A stretch of 64,000 nucleotides of DNA from Skermanella rosea (GTDB lineage: Bacteria; Pseudomonadota; Alphaproteobacteria; Azospirillales; Azospirillaceae): positions 248,001-312,000 of the forward strand of contig NZ_CP086114.1 in assembly GCF_016806835.2 (NCBI RefSeq). The letters run 5' to 3'. The notes below the pieces were generated by a model. The model saw only the letters and a program-made list of their open reading frames with translations. It had not been told where the DNA came from and ran no database searches. This document shows positions 1 to 8,600 of the stretch, piece after piece. A program made the position numbers and the translations under genes. How positions within the stretch are numbered: position 1 is the first letter of the stretch; each line of letters opens with the position of its first letter.

Positions 1-639
1 TTGGAAAATATCGATCTTTGGTCACAACTCGCGGCGCTGGGGCAGGTCATCGCCATCGACCTGGTGCTGGCCGGCGACAACGCCATCGTGGTCGGCATGG
101 CCGCCGCCGCGGTTCCGATGGAGCAGCGCCGCAAGGTCATCTTCTGGGGCATCGGCGCCGCCATCGGGCTGCGCATCTTCTTCGCGCTGATCACCACCCA
201 ACTCCTCGCGATCATCGGGCTGACGCTGGCCGGCGGCGTGCTGCTGCTGTGGGTCTGCTGGAAGATGTACCGCGAGCTCCGCTCCCACGGGAGGGACGAG
301 GTGGCGCCCGACGAGGCGATGGATGCCAAGGCCGCGGTCGCCGCCGGGGGCGTCACCTTCGGCGCCGCGATCTGGCAGATCGTCGTCGCCGACGTGTCCA
401 TGTCGCTGGACAACGTGCTGGCGGTCGCCGGCGCCGCCAAGGACCATCCGACCATCCTGGTGATCGGGCTCCTGCTGTCCGTGGTGCTGATGGGCGCCGC
501 CGCCAACATGATCGCCCACGTGCTGCACAAGCACCGCTGGATCGGCTGGGTCGGCCTGCTGATCATCACCTACGTCGCGCTCGACATGATCTGGCGGGGC
601 AGCCGGGAGGTGCTCGCGCACACCGCCTGGCTGACCTGA
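1..639 (+). CDS. TerC/YjbE family integral membrane protein
   Basis: A 212-residue multi-pass membrane protein of the TerC family. The family signature is visible twice: DLVLAGDNAIVVG near residue 20 and a second acidic block, DVSMSLDNVLAVAG, near residue 131. These acidic residues lie in membrane helices and are thought to bind metal; several relatives export Mn or respond to metal stress. About seven hydrophobic segments are visible and the length is normal. The frame opens with TTG on the first base of the window, so any ribosome binding site or alternative upstream start is out of view, but the N-terminus aligns well with full-length relatives. A paralogue lies at 41266-41925. The transported ion cannot be told from sequence. 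Confidence 0.9.
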   Translation: MENIDLWSQLAALGQVIAIDLVLAGDNAIVVGMAAAAVPMEQRRKVIFWGIGAAIGLRIFFALITTQLLAIIGLTLAGGVLLLWVCWKMYRELRSHGRDEVAPDEAMDAKAAVAAGGVTFGAAIWQIVVADVSMSLDNVLAVAGAAKDHPTILVIGLLLSVVLMGAAANMIAHVLHKHRWIGWVGLLIITYVALDMIWRGSREVLAHTAWLT

Positions 640-736
640 AGTACACCCCGGAATACCAAATAGCGGCGTCTCCCTGCGGGACGCCGGGCAGGCGAACGCG
701 GTTCACGACAGGAGCGGGGCGAAACGACCCGCTCCA

Positions 737-785
737 AGGGAGCCCCGAACCAGGGAGCCCCGAACCAGGGAGCCCCAACTAGGGA
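737..785 (+). repeat. 15-bp tandem repeat supplying the maeB ribosome binding site
   Basis: The unit agggagccccgaacc occurs at 737-751 and 752-766 and again, with a changed end, at 767-780; a fourth aggga follows at 781-785. The last aggga is placed about 10 bases before the malic enzyme ATG and looks like its Shine-Dalgarno. The array therefore puts several SD-like blocks in a row in the leader. Any effect on translation is inference. Confidence 0.7.
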
Positions 786-796
786 GAACGTGACCA

Positions 797-3091
797 ATGG
801 ACGAACACCTGATCCAGAGCGCCCTCGACTATCACCGCTTTCCCAATCCGGGCAAGATCTCGATCACGCCGACCAAGGACATGACCAACCAGCGCGACCT
901 GGCGCTGGCCTATTCGCCGGGCGTGGCGTTCGCCTGCACCGCCATCGAGAAGGACCCGATGGAAGCCCGGAACCTGACCTCCCGGGGGAACCTTGTCGCG
1001 GTGATCAGCAACGGGACCGCGGTGCTGGGCCTGGGCAACATCGGCGCGCTCGCCAGCAAGCCGGTCATGGAAGGCAAGGGCTGCCTGTTCAAGAAGTTCG
1101 CCGGGATCGACGTGTTCGACATCGAGGTCGGCGAGACCGACCCCGACAAGCTGGTCGAGATCATCGCCAGCCTGGAGCCGACCTTCGGCGGCATCAACCT
1201 GGAAGACATCAAGTCGCCGGAATGCTTCACCATCGAGCGCAAGCTGCGCGAGCGCATGAAGATCCCGGTCTTCCACGACGACCAGCACGGTACCGCGATC
1301 GTGACCGCCGCCGCCATCCTCAACGGGCTGAAGGTGGTCGGGAAGAAGATCGGGGACGTCAAGCTGGTCTGCTCGGGCGCCGGCGCCGCGGCGCTCGCCT
1401 GCCTTGACCTGCTGGTCGGGCTGGGCCTGCGGCGGGAGAACGCCTTCGTCACCGACAGCAAGGGCGTGATCTACAAGGGCCGCACCCAGTCGATGGACGA
1501 CAACAAGGCGCGCTACGCCCAGGCGACCGAGGCGCGCACGCTGGCCGACGTGATGCCGGGCAGCGACATCTTCCTGGGCCTGTCCATGGCCGGCGTGCTG
1601 AAGCCCGAGATGGTCCGGGGCATGGCCGACCGCCCGCTGATCCTGGCGCTCGCCAACCCCGAGCCTGAGATCCGGCCGGAACTGGCGAAGGAGGTCCGGC
1701 CCGACGCCGTGATCGCGACCGGCCGGTCCGACTATCCGAACCAGGTCAACAACGTCCTGTGCTTCCCCTTCATCTTCCGCGGCGCGCTGGACGTCGGCGC
1801 CACGACCATCAACGAGGAGATGAAGCTGGCCGCGACACAGGCGATCGCCGCCATCGCCGAGGCCGAGCCGTCCGACGTGGTGGCGTCGGCCTACGGCACG
1901 CAGGAGCCGTTCGGGCCGGACTACCTGATCCCGCGGCCGTTCGATCCCCGCCTGATCACGTCGGTGGCGCCGGCCGTCGCCGAGGCCGCGATGCGGACCG
2001 GGGTGGCGACCCGGCCGATCGCCGACATGAAGGCGTACCGCGACCAGCTCGGCGGCTTCGTCTACCGTTCCGGCACCGTGATGCAGCCGGTCTTCGCCGC
2101 CGCGGCGGAGATCACCAAGCGGGTCTGCTACGCCGAGGGCGAGGACGACCGGGTGCTGCGCGCGGCGCAGGTCGTGGTGGACGAGAAGCTGGCGCGCCCG
2201 ATCCTGGTCGGCCGCTCCCAGGTCATCGTGCAGAAGGTCCGCGAACTCGGCCTTCATATCGAGCCGGGCCGCGACTACGACATCGCCGACTTCGACGACG
2301 ACGGCATGATCTCGGAGGCGGCAGAGCTCTACTACCAGCTTCGGCGCCGGCACGGCCTGGCGCGCAATTACGCGGCGACCGAGATGCGCCGCAATACCAC
2401 GCTGATCGGGGCGGCCCTGGTGCGGCAGGGCAAGGCCGACGGATTGATGTGCGGGACCTCCGGCCCCTACGAGGCCCACCTGAAATATGTCAGCGAGCTG
2501 ATCGGGCTTCAGAAGGACTGCCGCAACTTCGCCGCCATGAACCTGCTGATGCTGCCCAGGCACACGCTGTTCATCTGCGACACCTACATCAACCCCGAGC
2601 CGACCGCGGAGGAGATCGCCGCGATGACGCTTCTCGCCGCGACGGAGGTCCGGCGGTTCGGCCTGACGCCGCGGGCGGCGTTGCTGTCCCATTCCAGCTT
2701 CGGCAGCGCCGACACCCCGTCGGCCCGGAAGATGCGCGCCGCCCTGGCCCTGATCCAGAAGATGGCTCCGGACCTGGAGGTGGACGGCGAGATGCACGCC
2801 GACGCGGCGCTCAACCGCAACATCCTGGAGCGCGTGTTCCCGGACGGGCGGCTGACCGGAGAGGCGAACCTGCTGATGATGCCCAACATCGACGCCGCCA
2901 ACATCACCTTCAACGCGCTGAAGGCCGTGGCGGGGCAGGGCGTCACGGTCGGCCCGATCCTGCTGGGGGCGGCCCAGCCGGTCCATATCCTGACCCCCAC
3001 CAGCACCGTCCGCCGCATCGTCAACATGACCGCGCTGACCGCCGTGGACGCCGGCATGCAACTCGGCGACCTGCCGATGGCGGCGGAGTAG
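797..3091 (+). CDS. maeB: NADP-dependent malic enzyme with C-terminal phosphotransacetylase-like domain
   Basis: A 764-residue hybrid malic enzyme that oxidatively decarboxylates malate to pyruvate, feeding gluconeogenesis and NADPH supply from C4 acids. The N-terminal malic domain (about 1-165) has the LAYSPGVA substrate loop and the FHDDQHGT metal-binding motif. The NAD(P)-binding domain follows with GAGAAALA near residue 195. Residues about 430-760 form a PTA_PTB domain (LMCGTSGPY), which in this family is regulatory and not an active acetyltransferase. The length is typical of the large alphaproteobacterial enzyme. The ATG at 797 follows an aggga block. It stands alone between the TerC gene and a TetR gene. 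Confidence 0.95.
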   Translation: MDEHLIQSALDYHRFPNPGKISITPTKDMTNQRDLALAYSPGVAFACTAIEKDPMEARNLTSRGNLVAVISNGTAVLGLGNIGALASKPVMEGKGCLFKKFAGIDVFDIEVGETDPDKLVEIIASLEPTFGGINLEDIKSPECFTIERKLRERMKIPVFHDDQHGTAIVTAAAILNGLKVVGKKIGDVKLVCSGAGAAALACLDLLVGLGLRRENAFVTDSKGVIYKGRTQSMDDNKARYAQATEARTLADVMPGSDIFLGLSMAGVLKPEMVRGMADRPLILALANPEPEIRPELAKEVRPDAVIATGRSDYPNQVNNVLCFPFIFRGALDVGATTINEEMKLAATQAIAAIAEAEPSDVVASAYGTQEPFGPDYLIPRPFDPRLITSVAPAVAEAAMRTGVATRPIADMKAYRDQLGGFVYRSGTVMQPVFAAAAEITKRVCYAEGEDDRVLRAAQVVVDEKLARPILVGRSQVIVQKVRELGLHIEPGRDYDIADFDDDGMISEAAELYYQLRRRHGLARNYAATEMRRNTTLIGAALVRQGKADGLMCGTSGPYEAHLKYVSELIGLQKDCRNFAAMNLLMLPRHTLFICDTYINPEPTAEEIAAMTLLAATEVRRFGLTPRAALLSHSSFGSADTPSARKMRAALALIQKMAPDLEVDGEMHADAALNRNILERVFPDGRLTGEANLLMMPNIDAANITFNALKAVAGQGVTVGPILLGAAQPVHILTPTSTVRRIVNMTALTAVDAGMQLGDLPMAAE

Positions 3092-3100
3092 CGCCGACGA

Positions 3101-3186
3101 GGGAAACCAGGGTCGGACCCCCATTTCCCAAGGGCGTTCTGTTTCAAAGGCCTTCCGGGGAAATGGGGGTCCGACCCCGGTTCCCC
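3101..3186. repeat. Long inverted repeat of the gggtcggaccccc REP type
   Basis: A left arm at 3101-3129 and a right arm at 3157-3186 are near-perfect inverted copies of about 29 bp, each containing ggtcggaccccc and atttccc. They are separated by about 27 bp. Each arm also has its own short palindrome (gggtcggaccc). The element lies just downstream of maeB and could fold into a large hairpin that ends or stabilises the maeB transcript. It looks like a dispersed intergenic REP/BIME-type element. Confidence 0.75.
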
Positions 3187-3263
3187 GGATCCAGCGAATC
3201 GTGTTACGTTCAGCCGCACTAACCAGTTCGTTCAGCGGCCTGGACTATCTATAGGAACTTGGA

Positions 3264-3935
3264 ATGGATCTTCCGGAAGACGTGGCGCTCAAGGAAAAAC
3301 CCCGAACCCCAACGCGCAAGAACGATCCCGAGCGCACCAAGCAGGACATCCTGGCCGTCGCCACGAAGGAATTCGCCGACCACGGGCTGGCCGGCGCCCG
3401 CGTGGACGCGATAGCGGCGCGCACGCGCACGACCAAGCGGGCGATCTATTACTATTTCGGCAGCAAGGAAGGGCTCTACGCCGCCGTCCTGGAAAAGGCC
3501 TACGGCGACATCCGGGCGATCGAGAGCGAGCTTCACCTGGAAGACCTGGAGCCGGAGCAGGCGGTCCGCCGGCTGATCGATTTCACCGTCGACTACCACG
3601 ACGCCAATTCCGACTTCGTCCGGCTGGTCAGCATCGAGAACATCCACCGGGGCGAGCATATCGCCGCGTCGGAGCGGATCCGCAACCTGAACGTCCCGAT
3701 CATCCAGAGCATCGCGTCGATCGTGGAGCGCGGCCGGCGGGAGGGTATCTTCAAGACCGGCATCGACCCGGTCGACCTGCACATGATGATCAGCGCCTTC
3801 TGCTTCTTCCGCGTCTCCAACCGCTACACCTTCGGCGCGATCTTCCGCCAGGACTTCTCCGAGGCCGAGACCAAGGAGAAGCACAAGCGGATGATCGCCG
3901 ACGCCATCGTCAGCTGGATCAGGGCGGGCGCGTAG
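3264..3935 (+). CDS. TetR/AcrR family transcriptional regulator
   Basis: A 223-residue one-component regulator. Residues about 20-70 form the TetR helix-turn-helix, with TKQDILAVATKEFADHG and the recognition helix region TTKRAIYYYFGSKEGLY. The rest is the all-helical ligand-binding and dimerisation domain. The ATG at 3264 follows a weak aggaac-like SD. It is convergent with the cyclase gene, overlapping its 3' end by 17 bp. No target is obvious: malic enzyme is upstream on the same strand and the cyclase operon points towards it. The ligand is unknown. Confidence 0.88.
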   Translation: MDLPEDVALKEKPRTPTRKNDPERTKQDILAVATKEFADHGLAGARVDAIAARTRTTKRAIYYYFGSKEGLYAAVLEKAYGDIRAIESELHLEDLEPEQAVRRLIDFTVDYHDANSDFVRLVSIENIHRGEHIAASERIRNLNVPIIQSIASIVERGRREGIFKTGIDPVDLHMMISAFCFFRVSNRYTFGAIFRQDFSEAETKEKHKRMIADAIVSWIRAGA

Positions 3936-5658
3936 CCAGCCCCGCGGTGGCGCGGCGGGACACCTCGAAGACGGGGACGGGGTCCCGCTTGCCCTTGAGC
4001 GTGACCGGCGGCAGCCGGACCGTCTCGAACTCGGCGCAGTCCCGGATCGCCTGCTGGACGGTCTCGCTCAGGAGGATGTTGCCCGGCTTGGCGTGGGAGC
4101 ACAGCCGGGCCGCGAGGTTCACATTGTCGCCCAGCACCGTGTAGTCCATCCGGTCCAGACTGCCCATGGCACCCATCACGACCTCCCCGGCATGGAGGCC
4201 GATGCCCACGGAAAGCTTCCAATCCGGATGCCGGGCGCTCAGGGAGGCGATCTCCTCCTGGATGTCCAGGGCGGCCCGGACGGCGTTCGCCACCATCTCG
4301 TCGCCCTGGAACACGGCGAGGAGCTGGTCGCCGACATATTTGTCCACGTCGCCGTGGTGCCGCTGCACGATCTCCGCCTGATGCTGGAAGTAGAAGTTGA
4401 GCATCTCGACCACCGTCTCGGGATCGACCCGCTCGGCGAAGGCGGTGTAGCCCCGGATGTCGGAGAACAGCATGGCGACGCGCTGGCGCTCGCCGCCCAG
4501 CTTGATCCCGCCGTCGGAATTGCGGATCGCCAGCATGGTGCCGCCGGAGACGAACTTCTGAAGGTGGAACCGTTCGTTGAGGCCGACCACCATGGCGTTG
4601 ATCCGCTGGGCCAGGTCGCCGATCTCGTCCCGGGAATGCACGTCCTGCACGCGCACCTGGAAATTGCCTCGGGCGACTTCCCCGGCGACGCGGTCGATCT
4701 CGATGATCGGCCGGCTGATCCGGAAGGCGAGCAGGATCGACCCGGCGACGGCGACGGCGACGCCGGCCAGCACCCAGTGGAAAAGGCTTCCGATCATGCG
4801 GTCCACGGCGAGATAAGCGTCCTCCTGGCGTTTCTCGACCATCACGACCCAGTCGAACGGGCGGGGGAAGGCGTAGGCGCCCAGCATCGCCTGGCCGTCC
4901 GGCCGGACATAGGGTCCGGCGGCGATCGTCCTGTTGCCTGTCCTCAGCAGGTCCAGCGCCTCCGCCGCCATGGCGACGCCGCCCAGGTCGTCGCGCCGGG
5001 GGTCGAACACCCGGCGGCCCTCCCGGTCCACGACGGTGATGAAGCCGGTCTTGGCGAACGGGTGATTCTCCAGGAAGCGCCGCGTGCGGTCCAGATCGAT
5101 CCGGACGGACAGGACCGCCGGCGCCCCGGCGAAGCGGGAGCGCAGCGGCAGCACGATGGTCGCCAGCCAGTCGTCGGTCGCGGCCACATGGCTGACGTCG
5201 CCCACATGGAACTCGCCGCTGTCCACGGCGGCCCGGATCGCCTGCTCCGGCAGGCGCAGCACCTTCAGGGGGTCGATGCCGGAATCGGAAAGGCGCTTGG
5301 CGAACAGGCCGTTGGTCACCACCACCGGGACCGGGGCTCCCTCCACCGTGATCTGGAGGGCCGCGAACTCGGGCAGGTCGTTGATGCCCAGGGTCAGCAG
5401 GGCGATCTTCTCCGGCACGCCGAGCCGCTGGTCGTCGAGCGCGTTGCGGATCAGCAGCAGCGGGGCCAGCCAGGTCCGTTCGGCCCGGTCGTTGATCTCC
5501 GTCACGATCTGTTCCGCCGTGGCGGCCAGATCGCCGTTGGCCGAGCTTTTCAGCTCGTCCTGGACGATCCGGACCATGCTGCGGCCCGCCACCAGCAGCG
5601 GCACGACCGCGATGGCGATCGCGAAGACCAGGAGCTTGTTGCGCAGGCTTATCTGCAC
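3919..5658 (-). CDS. Cache-HAMP class III adenylate/guanylate cyclase
   Basis: A 579-residue membrane sensor cyclase. It has a transmembrane helix near residues 8-28, an extracytoplasmic Cache-like sensor region (about 30-290), a second helix (about 293-313), a HAMP segment (about 313-365) and a class III catalytic domain (about 385-565). The metal-binding aspartates are in FSDIRGYT and DKYVGDQL, and DYTVLGDNVNLAARL carries the purine-selecting and transition-state residues, so the active site looks complete. The Lys/Asp pattern favours cAMP over cGMP. It is the last gene of the FecR-PKD-cyclase operon, starting 21 bases after the PKD gene. The external domain probably reads an envelope signal; the ligand is unknown. 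Confidence 0.92.
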   Translation of the reverse strand: MQISLRNKLLVFAIAIAVVPLLVAGRSMVRIVQDELKSSANGDLAATAEQIVTEINDRAERTWLAPLLLIRNALDDQRLGVPEKIALLTLGINDLPEFAALQITVEGAPVPVVVTNGLFAKRLSDSGIDPLKVLRLPEQAIRAAVDSGEFHVGDVSHVAATDDWLATIVLPLRSRFAGAPAVLSVRIDLDRTRRFLENHPFAKTGFITVVDREGRRVFDPRRDDLGGVAMAAEALDLLRTGNRTIAAGPYVRPDGQAMLGAYAFPRPFDWVVMVEKRQEDAYLAVDRMIGSLFHWVLAGVAVAVAGSILLAFRISRPIIEIDRVAGEVARGNFQVRVQDVHSRDEIGDLAQRINAMVVGLNERFHLQKFVSGGTMLAIRNSDGGIKLGGERQRVAMLFSDIRGYTAFAERVDPETVVEMLNFYFQHQAEIVQRHHGDVDKYVGDQLLAVFQGDEMVANAVRAALDIQEEIASLSARHPDWKLSVGIGLHAGEVVMGAMGSLDRMDYTVLGDNVNLAARLCSHAKPGNILLSETVQQAIRDCAEFETVRLPPVTLKGKRDPVPVFEVSRRATAGLATRPP

Positions 5659-5679
5659 CGGATGCTCCCGCCGCTCCGG

Positions 5680-8600
5680 TCAGCGCCGCGCCGTGGCGCC
5701 GTCGCGCTCGGCGACGGTTTCCTCGTGGCCGCGCACGGTGACGGTCAGCCCGCCCTCGGACACCCCGCAGGCCTGCCCCGAACGGTCCCGGACCGCGACG
5801 CGGACCTTGTAGACTCCGGGCCGGGCGAAGGCGTGGCGGAGCTTCTCGCCGGTGCGGGTCGTCCCGTCCCCCAGGTCCCAGACATAGTCGAGCGCCGAGC
5901 CGTCCGGATCGGCCGAGGCGGAGGCGTCGAACAGCACGTCGTCATGGGCTCCTCCCGCGAAGGCCTCCCGGTCGGTGCCGGCCTCGACGACCGGGGGGGC
6001 GTTGACATGGACCCGGGCCACGTCCTCCGCCACCGCGCAGGGCGAGCCGGAATCGTCGGTCACCGACAGGCGGACCGGGTAGAGGCCGGGCTGGGCGAAG
6101 CTGTGGCTCACCTTGGCCCCCGTGGCCTGGGTCCCGTCGCCGAAGTCCCAGCGGTACTCCACCAGCTTGCCGTCCCAGTCGATCGACCCGGAGGCGTCGA
6201 ACGCGACCGGGGTTCCGGGGCAGGTGCCGCGGTCCGGCCCGGCCGAGGCTTCCGGGGGCCGGTTCACGTGCAGCGCATGGGCGGCGCTGCGTCGGCTGTT
6301 GGCGAGCCCCGCGCCGTCGTCGGCGACCAGCCGGACATGGTAGGTGCCTGGATCGGCGTAGGTGTGGGAGATGTCGGCCCCTTCGGCCCGGGAGCCGTCG
6401 CCCAGGTCCCATTCGAACCGCGCCAGGGCGCCGTCGGCATCCTTCGACCCGGCGGCGCTGAGCGCCACCGGCCGGCCGAAGCAGGCGCCGCCGGCCACGG
6501 CGATGGCGGGTTCGGGCGCCGCGTTGACGGTCACGGTGGCGATGTCGGTGACGACGCTGTTGGCCACGCCGGCGTCGTCGGTCACGGTCAGCGTGACCTT
6601 GTACGTGCCGCTCTCGGCGTAGCGGTGCCGCGCCGCCATGCCGGTGCCGGTGGTGCCGTCGCCGAAGTCCCACTCGTAGCGGGTCACCGCGCCGTCCGGG
6701 TCGGCGGAGAGGGAGCCGTCGAAGCCGACCTCCTCCCGCGTCGCGACGGACCGGTCGGGGCCGGCGTCCGCCACCGGCGGGGCGTTGGCGATGATCCGGT
6801 GCTGGACCGTCACGGCGCTGCACGACGTCGCCTCCGCCGCGGGCTGCACGGACAGGGTCGCGACATAGGGGCCGGGCTGGGCGTAGATGTGCTCGACCTC
6901 GGCTCCTTCCGCCGCCGTGCCGTCGCCGAAGTCCCAGCGATAGGCCGCGATGCCGCCCTCGGTCCCTGCCCTGAAGGCGGCGGGGGCGCCGACCGGGACG
7001 CGGGCCGGCGCGTCGATGCTCGCCACCGGGGCGGCGGCGACCTGGACCGCCAGTTCGTCGGTGTCGGTGTTGTCGCACTGGCCGCCGCGGTCGCCCTCGA
7101 TGGTCAGCAGCACGCGGTAGCTTCCCGGCCGGCGGAAGACATGGACGGGGCTCTCGCCGCCGCCCGTGTTGCCGTCGCCGAAGTCCCAGGTGAAGCGGTT
7201 GACCACCCCGTCGAAGTCGCGCGACCGGGAACCGTCGAAATGCACCTCGGTGTTGGCGCAGACCATACGGTCCGGCCCGGCCTCCGCGATCGGGGATTCG
7301 TCCACGACGACCACCAGCCGGTCGGTGTGGCTGGCCCGGTCGAAGCCGGACTCGTCCCGCACCGTCAGGGTCACGGGATAGACCGCGCCGGAGCGGTAGG
7401 TCTTGGTCGGGTTGACAGTGTCGGCCCCGGTGCCGTCGCCGAAGTCCCAGCCGTAGCGCAGCAGCCCGCCGTCGGGGTCGAACGACTTGCTGCCGTCGAA
7501 CAGCACCACGTCGCCGGCGCAGACCTGCCGGTTGGCACCCGCGACCGCGACCGGCGGCTGGTTGATGGTCACCGTGATCGCGGTCGAGGCCCGGGCGTTG
7601 GCGAGGCCCGTGCCGTCGTCCACCGTGAGGGTCACGGGGTAGGCGCCACCCTCGGCATAGGCATGGGTGACCCGCTCCCCGCCCGCCGGTTCGGAACCGT
7701 CGCCGAAGTCCCAGCGGAAGGTCAGGGGATCGCCGTCGGCGTCGGCGGAGGACGAGGCGTCGAAGTCGATGACCGTGGTGCCGCTGACGATGTCGGGACC
7801 GGCCGACGCGACCGGCGCCGCGTTGATCCGGATCGCCACCGTGTCCTGGGCGGTGCCGTTGAGCGCGCCGGAGGAGTCGGTCACGGTCAGCCGGGCGGTG
7901 TAGCTGCCGGGCTTGTCGAACCGCCGCGCCGTGGCGCAGGTCTCCGCCCGGGTCTCCGTGTCGCTGAAAGTCCAGCGGTACGCCGCCAGCGGGCCGTCGG
8001 CGTCGAAGGAGCTGCAGCCGTTCAGCCTGACCTCTTCGCCGGGCGCCGCCCTGCGGTCCGGGCCGGCGTCGGCGACCGGTTCGGCGTTGACGAAGACCAG
8101 CGCCTCGTCGAAATCCACCGCGTCGGACTGGCCGGTGTCGTCGCGCACCGTCAGGCGGACCCGGTAGGTTCCGGGTTCGGCGAAGCGGTGGGTCGCCTGA
8201 GGCCCGCCGGCGCCGCTGCCGTCGCCGAATTCCCACTGGTAGCCGGCGATGTCGCCGTCGGGATCGAGCGAGCCGCGGGCGGAGAACGTCACGGTCTGGC
8301 CGGGCGAGACGGTCTGGTCCGGCCCCGCGTCGGCGATCGGCGCCGCGTTCACCAGCACCCGCATCGTGTCGGAATCGCTGCTCCGCACGGTGCCGGAATC
8401 GTCGGTCACGGTCAGCCGCACCAGATAGTCGCCGACCTTGCGGTAGACATGGGTCGGCTGCGGGCCGGTCCCGGTGGACCCGTCGCCGAAGTCCCAGTCG
8501 TAGCGGGCGATGCGCCCGTCCGGATCGGTCGAGCCGCCGCCGTCGAACGAAACCAGGCTGGCCGTCACGACCTGGTCGGGACCGGCGTCGGCGATGGGGG

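Noticed and set aside
779-3124. A 781-codon minus-strand frame opposite maeB
   Set aside because: It is a shadow of the malic enzyme gene; malic and PTA motifs are all on the plus strand.
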